Below, one piece after another: positions 24,319-34,363 of a stretch of DNA of 64,000 bases (its first letter is position 1; every line of letters starts with the position of its first letter). The DNA lies in assembly GCF_018374135.1 (NCBI RefSeq), contig NZ_JAHAFS010000008.1, positions 26,797 through 90,796 on the forward strand, read 5' to 3'. Below the pieces are notes generated by a model. It made no database searches. It saw only the letters and a list, made by a program, of their open reading frames with translations, and had not been told where the DNA came from. A program made the position numbers and the translations under genes. Origin of the DNA: Campylobacter gracilis (lineage in GTDB: Bacteria > Campylobacterota > Campylobacteria > Campylobacterales > Campylobacteraceae).

Positions 24319-25113
24319 GTAGGCAGTGCGCGTTTAGCAAATAAAATTTTGCCGAAGCAACACTCGAGCATATAAGCACAAATGAGATACAAAAAATACT
24401 GAAAATGAAATCTTGCCGAAGCGGTACGACATTGATGCTCGCTAGGTCTAACACAATACCTTAGTTTGCGTGCTTCCGTGCAAATACAGCATGGAATTTT
24501 ACGCTCGTTTTGCCACTAAAATTATATACGGCGCGAGCCTAAGCCAACAGACGCTATGAAATTTAAAACAAAGTGCGCCGCCAAAGCGGTACTTCAGCAC
24601 GCGCCCATCGTCGTAAGCAAAAACGACGTCTTTCCCGTCTCGCCTTTAATTTAATGGAGCTCACCATGCCTCAATAACCCTCACACGGCGAAATTAAATA
24701 GGTCTCAAAAAGCAAAAGCCACAAAGCTTGCTTTGTACATCTTATTTGCCACTTTATACCGAGTCCTGTTATCTCCCGCCGCCTCATTATTGCGCGCCGA
24801 CATACAATGCAATACCTGTAGCTTTTATGGCCCGTTTATCACATCCCACCGCCATGATGCCTTGCCCATAATGGAACGCTTCAAAAATATGGTAGAGCCG
24901 TCTCTCTTTACTTACAATTGCTGTACTCGCAATCGCAGCACCCATAAATTTGCCGCATTGCCGCGCCGGCAACCACAATATTATCTTAAATTTACTGCTC
25001 TGCCGCGCCGTCCCGCTCTTAAAATTTACCTTCTGTAGCCAAGGGTGTGCTGGATAACACGACGTCGGTATTTTTGTCTTGCTCTAAATTTACCTTCCGT
25101 AGCGCCGCTAAAT
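24319..25113. other. Intergenic region, ~800 bases, no gene
   Basis: No convincing coding sequence on either strand; the short open frames lack RBS and known features. Contains short repeated words (TTGCCGAAGC at about 24350 and 24413) and several GCCGC-rich segments alternating with AT-rich ones. Possibly gene debris. Confidence 0.4.
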
Positions 25114-26562
25114 TTAACCGCGTCGCAAGCTGCGCTTTCTAAGGTAGCTATAAATCCAAGCTCCGAGCAATAAAACCGCCGCGAGGCAATACATATAAAA
25201 GGCCGCGTCGTTTTCATACTCCACGTCCTGCGCGGTAAAGACCTGCTGCGATATTTCAGGGTTTCGCGCCGCCTCGTCTGCTATCTGCGCCATCACCTCC
25301 TCGTCATGTACCTCAAGCGTGATCTTTCGCAGCTCTATGAAATTTGTCCGCTTATCCAGATGCCTGCCGCTGCGACCCGTGACGTAGACGCTATGCGAGT
25401 AGAAATTTAGATAGTAAAATCCCGCATCGTCTTTAAAAAGCTTCTCCGAGATCTGCCGCACGGCGCCTTTAAACGGATTGTCGCCCGCCCTTTTTAGCGC
25501 GCTTAGCCGGCTGGCGTCTGCGCCAAATTTATAATAAACGTACCAAAACGTGTCCTTGAGCCAGCCCTCAATGCCGCTGCCGCGCGGGCGATTTAAAATT
25601 TTATCCTTACTTAGATAAAATATACCGTTTTTGCTCGCAAACAGTATGTATTCCTGATGCCCGCTCTGAAAATTTAGCGGCGTATAGGGCTCGTTTGCGG
25701 CCTCAAATCTCTCGCCGTCCATAAACACCGCGCCCGCGGCGGGATCATAAAGAAACTCTATGCCGGCGTTTGGCTCCACAAGATACATCTGCTCGCTAGG
25801 CGTGAAATTTAGCCTCTCGCCGCCCTTATAAACGCTGCGTCCGTCGCTTAGCCAATTATCGACCTGGCGAAAGTGCGCGGGCGAATCGGGACCGTCTTCG
25901 TGTATGATTTTTAGCCTTATCTGTTTTAGGTTTTTTGCATCCGCACCCGCTAAAATTTTACCCTCGTAAAAGACCCGCTCGCCGTCCGTGGCGACGTAAG
26001 GACTCTCGGTCAGCGGCGAGATAGGCGCGCTAGTATCAAGTCTAGCGTATGGATAGTTATATTCCTGCGGCCATTTGGAGAGCCCGAACGCATGGAAAAA
26101 TACCTTGTAAATGTAGCTTATCGCGCCGCCCGTGCGCTGCGTGACGTCCGAGCAGAAGTAGCTCACGCGTCCGTCGCTGTAGTAGCGAGAGCCGATCTTT
26201 TGCGTGCGCGCGGGATCCAACCCCGACATCTTGCGAGCGCCGCAAAACACGCTACTAGCGTCCATACCGACGTTTGTATAGGAGTATCTGCCGGTATCAA
26301 GCGCGCGAAAGCTCGCCGCGTCCGCGCCGCCCTCCAGCTCGTAAGGAGCGAGGTTCCAAGAGCGTAGATAAATTTTGCCGCCGATGTTGTAATAATCACT
26401 GCTACCGATCTTTTGTGCGCCTGCGGGCAGTTCGCGCGAGCTATCATACACCGATAGCTCATAGATAAAAACGAGCGAGACGAAGAGCGGCACGAAAAGT
26501 ACCGCAAAAAGGAGCCTTAGTGCCTTTTTATCAAATTTGCTTAAATTATTCGCCTTTTTCAT
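25114..26562 (-). CDS. DKNYY-domain membrane protein
   Basis: A 482-residue protein with one N-terminal membrane span (residues ~15-35), a large periplasmic part and one C-terminal span (~452-470) before a basic tail (RKRSLRRG). The periplasmic part carries DKNYY-type repeats: alternating Tyr-rich strands with patterns such as DYYNIGGKIYLRSW and GADAASFRALDTGRYSYTN, seen in repeat proteins of unknown function. Stands alone on the minus strand. The repeats suggest a binding or scaffold role; no enzyme motif seen. Confidence 0.72.
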   Translation of the reverse strand: MKKANNLSKFDKKALRLLFAVLFVPLFVSLVFIYELSVYDSSRELPAGAQKIGSSDYYNIGGKIYLRSWNLAPYELEGGADAASFRALDTGRYSYTNVGMDASSVFCGARKMSGLDPARTQKIGSRYYSDGRVSYFCSDVTQRTGGAISYIYKVFFHAFGLSKWPQEYNYPYARLDTSAPISPLTESPYVATDGERVFYEGKILAGADAKNLKQIRLKIIHEDGPDSPAHFRQVDNWLSDGRSVYKGGERLNFTPSEQMYLVEPNAGIEFLYDPAAGAVFMDGERFEAANEPYTPLNFQSGHQEYILFASKNGIFYLSKDKILNRPRGSGIEGWLKDTFWYVYYKFGADASRLSALKRAGDNPFKGAVRQISEKLFKDDAGFYYLNFYSHSVYVTGRSGRHLDKRTNFIELRKITLEVHDEEVMAQIADEAARNPEISQQVFTAQDVEYENDAAFYMYCLAAVLLLGAWIYSYLRKRSLRRG

Positions 26563-26731
26563 AAGGCAATTATATATCTTGCTAGTTTAAAACGTTAGAA
26601 ATTTAAAAGCGTTTGCGGGGGAAATTTTAAAATTTAGAGTGCGGAAAGCTGCGGGTAAATTTGACGGCGAAATTTTAGCTCAAATTTACCCGCAACCGCG
26701 CGAAACAACTCAAGCTCCGCGCAAATTTAAA

Positions 26732-27973
26732 TTAGTACCCGTCAAAATGCTTGGTCTTTGGCAGCACCAAATTTAGCGTGATACCGATGAGCGCGCCAAG
26801 TCCCACGCCGCTAAAGCTCATAGCGCCAAAGTCCAGCACCATGCCGCCTATCGCGCAGACGAAGATGAGCGCGACGATGATCATATTGCGCGGCTCGGCT
26901 AGATCCACGCCGTTTTTGATAAGCGTCTCCATGCCTACGCTAGCGATGATACCGAAAAGTAGCAGCATAATGCCGCCGATGACGGGAGCGGGGATCGTGG
27001 AGAGCGCGGCGCCGAGCTTGCCCACGAAGGCTAGCAAGATCGCCGCAAGCGCGGCAAAGGTCATGATGGCGGGATTGTAGGCCTTGGTGATACTGACCGC
27101 GCCCGTGACCTCGGAGTAGGTGGTGTTTGGCGGGCCGCCGAAGCAGCCAGCTAGCGACGTCGCGAGTCCGTCGCCTAGAAGCGTGCTTTTGAGCCCCGGA
27201 TTTTTTAGGAAATTTTCCTTCGTGACGTTGCTGATGGCAAGCATATCGCCGATATGCTCGATCGCGGGCGCGATAGCGATAGGCACCATGTAGATCACGG
27301 CTTCGAGCTTAAAAACCGGCGCGGTAAAGCTTGGCAGCGCAAACCACGGCGCATTTAGAATCGGCGTAAAATCCACTATCCCGACAAACAGCGACGCGCA
27401 GTATCCCGCCGCGATGCCGCAAAGTATCGGCACTAGGCGCAGCATACCGCGACCAAACATCATAATGACGATAACCGCCGAGAGCGAGATGAGCGCGATG
27501 GTAAGCGACTGAGCCTGCGTATAAAGCGCCTCTTTGCCCTTGCCCATGACCATATTTACGGCCGCTGGCGAGAGGATGAGGCCGATCGTCATGATGACGG
27601 GACCGACGACTACGGGCGGTAAAATTTTATGCAAAAAGCCCTCGCCTTTGAGCCTAATAAGCAGGCTCAGAACCACGTAAAAAAGTCCCGCCGCGATCAC
27701 TCCGCTCATAGTCGCGGCGATACCCCACTCCTTCACGCCAAAGCTAAGCGGCGCGATGAACGCAAAGCTAGACGCGAGAAAGATCGGCGGGACGTTTTTG
27801 CGCGTGATTAGCTGAAACAGCAGCGTGCCGATACCCGCCGTAAACAGCGCCACGGACGTATCAAGCCCCGTTAATATCGGCACCAGCACGAGCGCGCCGA
27901 ACGCGACGAATAGAAACTGCACGCCGACGAGAGCGTCGCGTAGCCTGAGATTGTAGCCTTCGTATTTTTCCAT
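26732..27973 (-). CDS. uraA: Uracil/xanthine permease (NCS2 family, UraA-like)
   Basis: A ~413-residue nucleobase:H+ symporter with 12-14 membrane spans. The NCS2 signature region GCFGGPPNTTYSEVTGAVS and the substrate-site motif AIAPAIEHIGDMLAIS are present. The true start is ATG 27973, preceded by AGAGGAGAAG; a longer open frame to 28084 has no RBS. Single gene on the minus strand. UraA (uracil) is the closest match by motif; xanthine or other bases are not excluded. Confidence 0.9.
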   Translation of the reverse strand: MEKYEGYNLRLRDALVGVQFLFVAFGALVLVPILTGLDTSVALFTAGIGTLLFQLITRKNVPPIFLASSFAFIAPLSFGVKEWGIAATMSGVIAAGLFYVVLSLLIRLKGEGFLHKILPPVVVGPVIMTIGLILSPAAVNMVMGKGKEALYTQAQSLTIALISLSAVIVIMMFGRGMLRLVPILCGIAAGYCASLFVGIVDFTPILNAPWFALPSFTAPVFKLEAVIYMVPIAIAPAIEHIGDMLAISNVTKENFLKNPGLKSTLLGDGLATSLAGCFGGPPNTTYSEVTGAVSITKAYNPAIMTFAALAAILLAFVGKLGAALSTIPAPVIGGIMLLLFGIIASVGMETLIKNGVDLAEPRNMIIVALIFVCAIGGMVLDFGAMSFSGVGLGALIGITLNLVLPKTKHFDGY

Positions 27974-28713
27974 CTTCTCCTCTTTTATCTTTGCGGCTTG
28001 CCTCGCGAGCGTCTTTAACGGAGCTAGTAAAAATTTAGCTTGATAGGTTATATGCCTTATCTTCGCTAAATTTTTACGTCGCAACCCTTAAATCCATCTC
28101 GCGATCCTTCGCCTTGGCTCCTGTATTAAAATTTATAATACACCGACATTCTGTAAATTTAACTCGCCGCAGTCGCAGACGAACAAGTCCGCTCCTTTGC
28201 AAGCACTAAAAATTTATCGAAACTACACATCATCTGTCTTGAATATTTTCAAAATTTATGCCTTTCCACCTCATTTTACCGCGAATTCCATCCAAAGCCC
28301 ACGATTGCGCTCCTCCTTTATTCGGCTCATTTCCACTTCGTCTAAAGAAAAAATACTACGCCTTAATTTTTAAATCTGACACATCAAAAATTTTGACCTA
28401 CCCGGTCACAGACAAGCAATATGCTCCACTCTCCACTGCCGACCATCGGCGGCTACAAGCAGAACGAAGCAGTAGCGCTTCTAAACTACCTACGATCCAT
28501 CTTAAATGTTTTAAAATTTTACGACCTCGCTTTGAAATTTTGCGCTCAAGCTTAAAGCAAAATTTTAAATCAAAGCCGCGTAAACAGATCCAAACAAACA
28601 ACGACCAAAATCCGCAAACCGGCAACTAAATTCCGCAAGCATAGCGGATAAATCAAAACCTATGTAAGCCGAATCCGCCACTAAAATTTAGCGAGTAAAT
28701 TCCATCGTACGGC
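27974..28713. other. Intergenic region upstream of uraA, ~740 bases
   Basis: No gene seen. A plus-strand open frame at 28258-28629 encodes a Lys/Ser/Pro-rich sequence without domains or RBS. AAATTT words are frequent. The uraA promoter should lie near the left end. Confidence 0.4.
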
Positions 28714-29604
28714 TTATTTTTTGCGCAGCAGGTCCTTTAGGCTCGCCCTTACGTCCTTGCCACGCAGAATTTGCGCGACCTCGGTAGCAATCGGAGCGTA
28801 GATCTTGTGCTTTGTCGCGATATTTACGACCGCTTCGGTTGTAGCCACGCCCTCGGCGACCTCGCCCAACTCGCGCAGAATTTCTTCGAGCCCTTTGCCA
28901 CGCGCAAGCCCTAATCCCACGCGGTAGTTTCGCGATAGCACGCTCGAGGCGGTTAAAAACAAATCGCCCACGCCACTTAAGCCCAAAAAGGTCTCGTCGC
29001 GCGCGCCGAAAAACTTGCCGAAGCGCGCGATCTCTACGATGCCGCGAGCGATCAAGCTCGCTCTAGCGTTATTGCCGAGCTCGAGCCCATCGCAAACGCC
29101 GCTAGCGATGGCGATGACATTTTTATACGCGCCGCACACCTCTGCGCCGATGATATCGCCACTCGTATAGGTCTTGATGTAGGCAGGGAAGGCGCTTGCA
29201 AAAAGTTCGGCTAGATTTTCGTTACACGAGCTTACGACGAGCGCACAAGGCAGCTTCTGCATGACTTCGGTGGCAAACGACGGACCCGATAGATAAGCAA
29301 GATTGCCGCGTGCGACGTGAGATTCAAAAATTTCGTTTAAAAACCTGCCGCTAGCCGCGTCGATGCCCTTGGAAGCGACTAGAATTTTTTGATTTTTGTA
29401 GGTGAAATTTTGATCCAGCCACTGCGCGGTTTGTTGTGCCGCGAGCGCGAAAACGAGCGCTTCGCACTCTAGTGCTTCGCTCACGCTTACAAAATGCGGA
29501 ATTTGCCTTGGCGTGCGCGAAGTGATGACGCATTCGTTTTTCGCGCTAAGCGCGTCAAAAAGCGCGCTACCCCATTTGCCAGCGCCTATAACCGCGATTT
29601 TCAT
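28714..29604 (-). CDS. gpsA: Glycerol-3-phosphate dehydrogenase [NAD(P)+] GpsA
   Basis: A ~296-residue enzyme that makes sn-glycerol 3-phosphate for phospholipids. It has the N-terminal Rossmann motif MKIAVIGAGKWGSAL, the substrate loop with SGPSFATEV, the catalytic Lys in EVCGAYKNVIAIASG and the C-terminal GLSGVGDLFLT. ATG 29604 is preceded by AAGGAACATA; the longer open frame to 29649 has no RBS. In C. jejuni gpsA is next to gatB, as here, but the genes are separated by ~1 kb of repeat-rich DNA. Confidence 0.95.
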   Translation of the reverse strand: MKIAVIGAGKWGSALFDALSAKNECVITSRTPRQIPHFVSVSEALECEALVFALAAQQTAQWLDQNFTYKNQKILVASKGIDAASGRFLNEIFESHVARGNLAYLSGPSFATEVMQKLPCALVVSSCNENLAELFASAFPAYIKTYTSGDIIGAEVCGAYKNVIAIASGVCDGLELGNNARASLIARGIVEIARFGKFFGARDETFLGLSGVGDLFLTASSVLSRNYRVGLGLARGKGLEEILRELGEVAEGVATTEAVVNIATKHKIYAPIATEVAQILRGKDVRASLKDLLRKK

Positions 29605-30601
29605 TATGTTCCTTTTTAAAAATTTATTCGCAAATTTGCGGTTTTTCAAATTTCATTCTCTTGAAATTCCTGCTCTTTGAAAATTTAGCCCAAAAGCGCC
29701 GACATGAGCCTGTGCAAACGCTAGCCGAAGCCACGCTTTAAAATTCGCTTTTTGAAATTTCATCTCGTCAAAATTTCGCTTCGTTAAAATTTTGCGCTTT
29801 TGAAATTTACTCAGCCAAAACTTCGCTTTTTTTAAAATTTACCTCGCTAAAATTTCATACTTTTAAGGTTTTGTTCTTCCGTAAAAAAACACTTTCACAA
29901 AAGGCGCGGCAGCGAACGAATGAGGATTTTGAAACTCCATTATACGCTTTAAAATTTCACTCACGCATCGCCGAGGTAAATCAAATTTTTAAAAATTTTA
30001 CTCAGACGCTTAAGCGCAAATCGCACTTTTAAATCCGCTTAAATCTCTCAAGGCGTGCTTTGAGCCTAGATGATCTTGCGGTCTCGCTCACCACGTTATC
30101 GTTTGGCGCAAGGTTTGAGGCACGCGTATCCGACGCGGCGATTGATTAAATTTAGCCTACACATCGACTCGCCGCTCAAATTCGACCCTGTGTATTCGAC
30201 CATACCCGCCGCACCCCGAGCTTCCGTTCTCGCTCTCTCAAGCAGAGCAATCTTACGCATTCCCTGCAAGCTTCGCCACGCTTTGACGGTAGCCGTGAGT
30301 AAAATTCCTAACGGACGCGCTTCTTAAACCACTCCGTCGCAGACCGACGCTCGACACAAACGACTCGCACGAGAAAAAAACTAGCTCAAAAGAACAAAAC
30401 GTGCGCGAAACAGAGCGGGTAGCCTCCGAGATCGCGCCGAATGAAATTATAACACGCAAAAGCCTTCGTCATTGGCGCGTGAAAACTTTAGCTCGAAGCA
30501 AAACGCTGCTAGCGGATTTAAAATTTTATCCCAGAGGCTTCATCTATCGCATGCATCGCGCCGCCTTTAATTCGCCGTTTGTCGCCGCGCAAGCTGTGAA
30601 A
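29605..30601. other. ~1-kb intergenic region between gatB and gpsA, partly RAATTY-saturated
   Basis: No gene supported. From about 29640 to 30000 it is mostly short units of the form GCTTTTTGAAATTTCATCTC and relatives, with AAATTT every 17-22 bases. The right half (30000-30600) is GC-richer, with short open frames that lack RBS. Confidence 0.55.
29740..29861. repeat. Intergenic RAATTY array
   Basis: Seven RAATTY words (one AAATTC, six AAATTT) in about 120 bases by my count, separated by variable CGCTT/CTCGTC/GCGCTT spacers. This is the non-coding counterpart of the in-frame tracts. Confidence 0.65.
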
Positions 30602-32023
30602 TCAGCCCAGCTTCTGTTTCAGAAGCTCGTTCACCTTCGCGGGGTTAAACGCGCCCTTGCCCTCTTTCATCACTTGACCCACGAAGAAGCCGAATAGCTT
30701 GTCCTTGCCGCCGCGGTAGTCCGCAACCTTGTCCTCGTTTTCGCTCATCACGCGCGCTATGATCTCCAAAATCGCGCCGTCGTCGCTTACCTGTCTCAAG
30801 CCAAGCTTATTGATGACCGAGCTTACGGCCTCGTCGTGCTCCATTAGATAATCAAGCACCTCTTTGGCGGCCTTTTGAGACACTGCGCCGCCTTCGATCG
30901 CGCTTAAAAGCTCGCTCATCTTCGCGCTACCTACGGGCGAGTCCTCGATCGTAACGCCGTTTTTGAGCCTGCCCGCAAGCTCGACGGTAAGCCAGCTCAC
31001 GCAGAGTTTTGGCTCGTGCCCCGCAGCGATGAGATCCTCGAAAAATCGCGCGTTTTCGTAGGTCGAGATTATGATCTCGGCGTCCTTCTCTTTAACGCCC
31101 AGCTCGCGGACGTAGCGTGCCTTTTTTTGATCGGGTAGCTCGGGAATCTGCTGCGCAGCGGCTAGCATCTCGTCATCCACGATCACGGTTAGCAGGTCGG
31201 GGTCCGGGAAGTAGCGGTACTCGGCGCTGTCTTCCTTGCTGCGCATCGGCTTGGTGATGAGCTTAGCGGTATCAAAAAGGCGCGTTTCTTGCACGACCTC
31301 TTGCTCATATTTGCCGTCCTGCCACGCTTCGATCTGACGCTCGATCTCAAACTCGATCGCCTTTTGGATAAATTTAAAGGAGTTTAAATTTTTAATCTCC
31401 ACGCGCGTGTAGAGCTTTTGCTCGCCTTGCGGACGGATGCTGACATTTACGTCGCAGCGAAATGAGCCTTCCTGCATGTTTGCGTCGCTGATATTTAAAA
31501 AGCGCAAAATGCTATGGAGTTTTTTTAGATAGGCGACCGCCTCGTCCGCAGAGCGCATATCGGGCTCGCTTACGATCTCCAAAAGCGGCGTGCCGGCGCG
31601 GTTCAGATCGACCAGGCTGCGCGAGCTTTCGTGGTTATTTTTGCCCGCATCCTCCTCTAGGTGCGCGCGCGTAATGCCGATGCGCTTGCTCTGTCCGTCC
31701 GCGGCTATGAAAAGCTCGCCGTGCTCAACGATCGGGATCGTCCACTGCGAAATTTGATACGCCTTGGGGAGGTCGGGATAGAAGTAGTTTTTGCGGTCGA
31801 ATACCGACTTGCGATTGATCGTCGCATTGACGGCGGTGCCGAAGCTGATAGCTTTTTTAACCGCTTCCTCGTTTAGCACGGGAAGAGCGCCCGGAAGCGC
31901 TAGGCAGGTCGGGCAGACGTGCGAATTCGCCTCGTCGCCGAAGCTCGTGGGGCAGGAGCAGAAAATTTTGGTTTTGGTATTTAGCTGGCAGTGTACCTCC
32001 AGGCCGATCACGGTTTCAAACAT
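30602..32023 (-). CDS. gatB: Asp/Glu-tRNA(Asn/Gln) amidotransferase subunit B
   Basis: A 473-residue GatB that converts Glu-tRNA(Gln) and Asp-tRNA(Asn) with GatA and GatC. The start [14 protein letters not shown], the zinc/cradle region with [19 protein letters not shown] (four Cys), [22 protein letters not shown] and [15 protein letters not shown] are diagnostic. The C-terminal YqeY-like tail ends [15 protein letters not shown]. Its minus-strand 3' neighbour is gpsA. Confidence 0.97.
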   Translation of the reverse strand: MFETVIGLEVHCQLNTKTKIFCSCPTSFGDEANSHVCPTCLALPGALPVLNEEAVKKAISFGTAVNATINRKSVFDRKNYFYPDLPKAYQISQWTIPIVEHGELFIAADGQSKRIGITRAHLEEDAGKNNHESSRSLVDLNRAGTPLLEIVSEPDMRSADEAVAYLKKLHSILRFLNISDANMQEGSFRCDVNVSIRPQGEQKLYTRVEIKNLNSFKFIQKAIEFEIERQIEAWQDGKYEQEVVQETRLFDTAKLITKPMRSKEDSAEYRYFPDPDLLTVIVDDEMLAAAQQIPELPDQKKARYVRELGVKEKDAEIIISTYENARFFEDLIAAGHEPKLCVSWLTVELAGRLKNGVTIEDSPVGSAKMSELLSAIEGGAVSQKAAKEVLDYLMEHDEAVSSVINKLGLRQVSDDGAILEIIARVMSENEDKVADYRGGKDKLFGFFVGQVMKEGKGAFNPAKVNELLKQKLG

Positions 32024-32136
32024 AAACTTAACCTTTTAGAATAAAAATTTCGCGTAATTTTACAATTTTTTGCTTTAATACTCGCTTGTAGCGGCGCACG
32101 GCATGGCTAAATTTTAAAATTTAATCGGATAGATTT

Positions 32137-32361
32137 CTACTCGCCGCCGCGAAGGAGCTTTTCTTTCAGATCGAAAACATCGACCATCAAGCAGGTGATG
32201 ATAACGCAAATCACGCCCGGAGCGGTGCAGATGAAGAGGAATTTTAACCCCAAAAAATAAAATGACGGATAGGCAAAAAAGACGAATGCGCCGACGAAGA
32301 TCAATCCGAACGACGCACCCACGAGGAAGTATAAGAAATTTCGCTTAAAATTAATGCTCAT
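32137..32361 (-). CDS. 74-residue membrane protein downstream of atpB
   Basis: Two hydrophobic spans (residues ~10-30 and ~36-60) and a charged C-terminus (DVFDLKEKLLRGGE). It overlaps atpB by 11 bases. C. jejuni has a small membrane protein gene (Cj1203c) next to atpB (Cj1204c) in the same arrangement. Function unknown; a role in F0 assembly is conceivable but not shown. Confidence 0.75.
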   Translation of the reverse strand: MSINFKRNFLYFLVGASFGLIFVGAFVFFAYPSFYFLGLKFLFICTAPGVICVIITCLMVDVFDLKEKLLRGGE

Positions 32362-33031
32362 CGACGATCACGGCGCCCGCTAGATAGACGTAGCTTAAAA
32401 CCATGAAAATAAAAGTCTGTAAAATCGCCATAAAAGTAAGCAGCGCGAACGGTACCATCGGTATTAGCGCAGGAGCGAGAGTAAGCATAACGAGCAGGAA
32501 GGTATCGTCGCCTTTGATATTTCCGAAAAGTCGGAACGAAAGCGATACGACGCGCGAAAAATGCGAGACGATCTCTATAACAAACATAAACGGAGCTAGG
32601 ATTTTTACCGGCCCCATAAAGTGCTTTAGATAGTTGATCACGCCGTGCTCGCGAACGCCCTCAAAATGGTAGTACAACCAAACGCAAAGCGTAAGCGAAA
32701 GGGTTAAATTTAAACTCGCGCTCGGCGACTCAAAGCCCGGCACCAAGCCGATAACGTTACTAAAAAATATCACAAATCCCAATGTTGCGATTAGTGGAAG
32801 ATATTTTTTGGCTTGCTCCTCGCTACCCATCGCGTCCTTACCGATCGTTAGCACGCCGCTTAGGTAGGCTTCGGCGATATTTTGCATGCCATGTGGTACA
32901 AGCTGAAGCGAGCGAGTGGAACAAAGCGCGACGGCTACGATGATAGCGACGACCAAAAAGAAGTAAAAAAGGTAGATAAAAGTGTGGTCGTAAGAAATTA
33001 AACCGCCGAAAAGGAAGATGTCTTTTAGCAT
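32351..33031 (-). CDS. atpB: F0F1 ATP synthase subunit a
   Basis: A 226-residue F0 subunit a that provides the proton half-channels. The essential Arg is in SLSFRLFGNIKGDD, followed by the conserved last helices with LTFMAILQTFIFMVLSYVYLAG. It is separate from the other atp genes, as is usual in Campylobacter. Overlaps the small membrane-protein gene downstream. Confidence 0.95.
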   Translation of the reverse strand: MLKDIFLFGGLISYDHTFIYLFYFFLVVAIIVAVALCSTRSLQLVPHGMQNIAEAYLSGVLTIGKDAMGSEEQAKKYLPLIATLGFVIFFSNVIGLVPGFESPSASLNLTLSLTLCVWLYYHFEGVREHGVINYLKHFMGPVKILAPFMFVIEIVSHFSRVVSLSFRLFGNIKGDDTFLLVMLTLAPALIPMVPFALLTFMAILQTFIFMVLSYVYLAGAVIVDEH

Positions 33032-33514
33032 AAAAACCCTTGATCGTTGAAATTTGAGGCGTATTTTACACTTCTATTCGTTAAAGTATATTTAAATTTG
33101 CGCCAGCGAGTAAAATTTTAAGCTTTGCGAGTTCTTGCGCCGCTTACTTGCCTAGCACTTTCGTCTAGCCTGCGCGCCATTTCGGCAAAGATTTTGCGTT
33201 TTTTTGGCATTTAACTCCATATTTACAGCGAACGACAAAATTTTAGCTGGTAAGCACGAAATTTACGGCTACACTGCCAATTCACTATTTTTGCAAAATA
33301 GAATTTAATCTAGCGTATACGACGAAGCCCTAAGCCGACTATGCTGTAAAATTTGTGTTTACAGATACGAAAAATACAATAAAATTCTACCGCAATGCCA
33401 CCGCGGCGAATTCTAAGAATTCTTGGAATTCCACTCAGCTCAAAAAAATCATAGTTAAATTTTAGCAAACTCTGAACCCGATTGCTAAAATTTTATAAAA
33501 TTTATATAAAAACC
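33032..33514. other. Intergenic region between atpB and hrcA (divergent)
   Basis: About 480 bases, no gene. AT-rich with scattered RAATTY words (for example GAATTC at 33410 and 33418). The hrcA promoter starts at its right end. Confidence 0.45.
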
Positions 33515-33544
33515 TTGACATCCTACCACTCAATGTTGTATAAT
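33515..33544 (+). promoter_or_regulatory. hrcA operon promoter (TTGACA-N18-TATAAT)
   Basis: Consensus -35 TTGACA at 33515-33520 and -10 TATAAT at 33539-33544 with an 18-base spacer. A perfect -35 is unusual in Campylobacter, which normally uses T-rich -35 regions. The start of transcription should fall in the CIRCE-like dyad that follows. Confidence 0.8.
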
Positions 33545-33545
33545 A

Positions 33546-33572
33546 CTGGCAATCTTACCGAAAGAGTGCTAA
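33546..33572 (+). promoter_or_regulatory. CIRCE operator (HrcA-binding dyad)
   Basis: The right arm GAGTGCTAA (33564-33572) is a perfect CIRCE half-site. The left arm CTGGCAATC (33546-33554) matches TTAGCACTC in six of nine positions, with the canonical 9-base spacer (33555-33563). It directly follows the -10 box and precedes the hrcA start, so HrcA should repress its own operon with grpE and dnaK. Confidence 0.8.
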
Positions 33573-33574
33573 AA

Positions 33575-34363
33575 GTGAAAACGAATAAACGCGATATGAT
33601 CCTGGAATCCATCATTTCCGCCTATCTCGATAGCAACACTCCGATCGGATCTTCCGAGCTGGGTGAGCGTATGGGCGTAGCGATGTCAGCGTCTAGCATT
33701 CGAATTTATTTTAAGCGCTTAAGCGAGGAAGGGGCTTTGACGCAGCTTCATGTAAGCGGTGGTAGAATCCCCACAGTTGCGACGATGCAGGATTACTGGC
33801 GCGCTAGACTTAGCTTCGACGATGAGTTAAAAATAGACGATGCTCGCGAGCTAGAAGCGGTGCTTGAGGATTTTGAAATTTACTGTATGATTTTCAACGC
33901 CGAAAACGAAGCCCTAAGCGAAGTCATCAATCACGATGATCGTTTTATAATCCTTACATTTAGAACGGATGAGATTATCTTAAAATACGATTTTAGAGTT
34001 TTTAAATTCTTATCAAATTTAATAGGAATTTCACTCGGAGATTTGGAGCTAGCTTCGATGCAGATCGGTCTGCGCGAGCTTAGCACCAAAATTAAGGAGC
34101 TAAAAAATTCTAAAATCGAATTTCTTTGTAACGAGGTCGTGGCGTATAAAATTTTCAAAGACGAGCGGTTTAAAATTTTACTTAACCCCTCGATCGCCGT
34201 AAATTTTACTAAAAATTTGATCTTCGCGCCCTACTTCGAGCACGGATTTATGGGGATCAAACGCCCCGTAAAATTCGAAGGCGAGGACGCTACGATGATC
34301 TGCGCAGGCAGCGTTTACGAGAATTACGAGAAATTTTTTAACTACGCTAAAGGAGTAGCATGA
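33575..34363 (+). CDS. hrcA: Heat-inducible transcription repressor HrcA
   Basis: A 262-residue repressor of class I heat-shock genes. The N-terminal winged HTH is visible (DMILESIISAYLDSNTPIGSSEL, then SASSIRIYFKRLSEEG, then the wing HVSGGRIPTV). The start is most likely GTG 33575, three bases after CIRCE; the frame is open further upstream to 33482, but that would include the promoter and operator. ATG 33596 is an alternative. The 3' end overlaps grpE as ATGA. Confidence 0.9.
   Translation: MKTNKRDMILESIISAYLDSNTPIGSSELGERMGVAMSASSIRIYFKRLSEEGALTQLHVSGGRIPTVATMQDYWRARLSFDDELKIDDARELEAVLEDFEIYCMIFNAENEALSEVINHDDRFIILTFRTDEIILKYDFRVFKFLSNLIGISLGDLELASMQIGLRELSTKIKELKNSKIEFLCNEVVAYKIFKDERFKILLNPSIAVNFTKNLIFAPYFEHGFMGIKRPVKFEGEDATMICAGSVYENYEKFFNYAKGVA

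Noticed and set aside
24733..25038. Plus-strand 101-residue ORF
   Set aside because: No RBS or recognisable family; located in gene debris, mirrored by another short ORF on the other strand.
28258..28629. Plus-strand 123-residue ORF
   Set aside because: No RBS, no domain, low-complexity Lys/Ser/Pro composition in a region of scattered repeats.
30070..30459. Two short ORFs between gatB and gpsA
   Set aside because: No RBS, no family and mutually overlapping on opposite strands.
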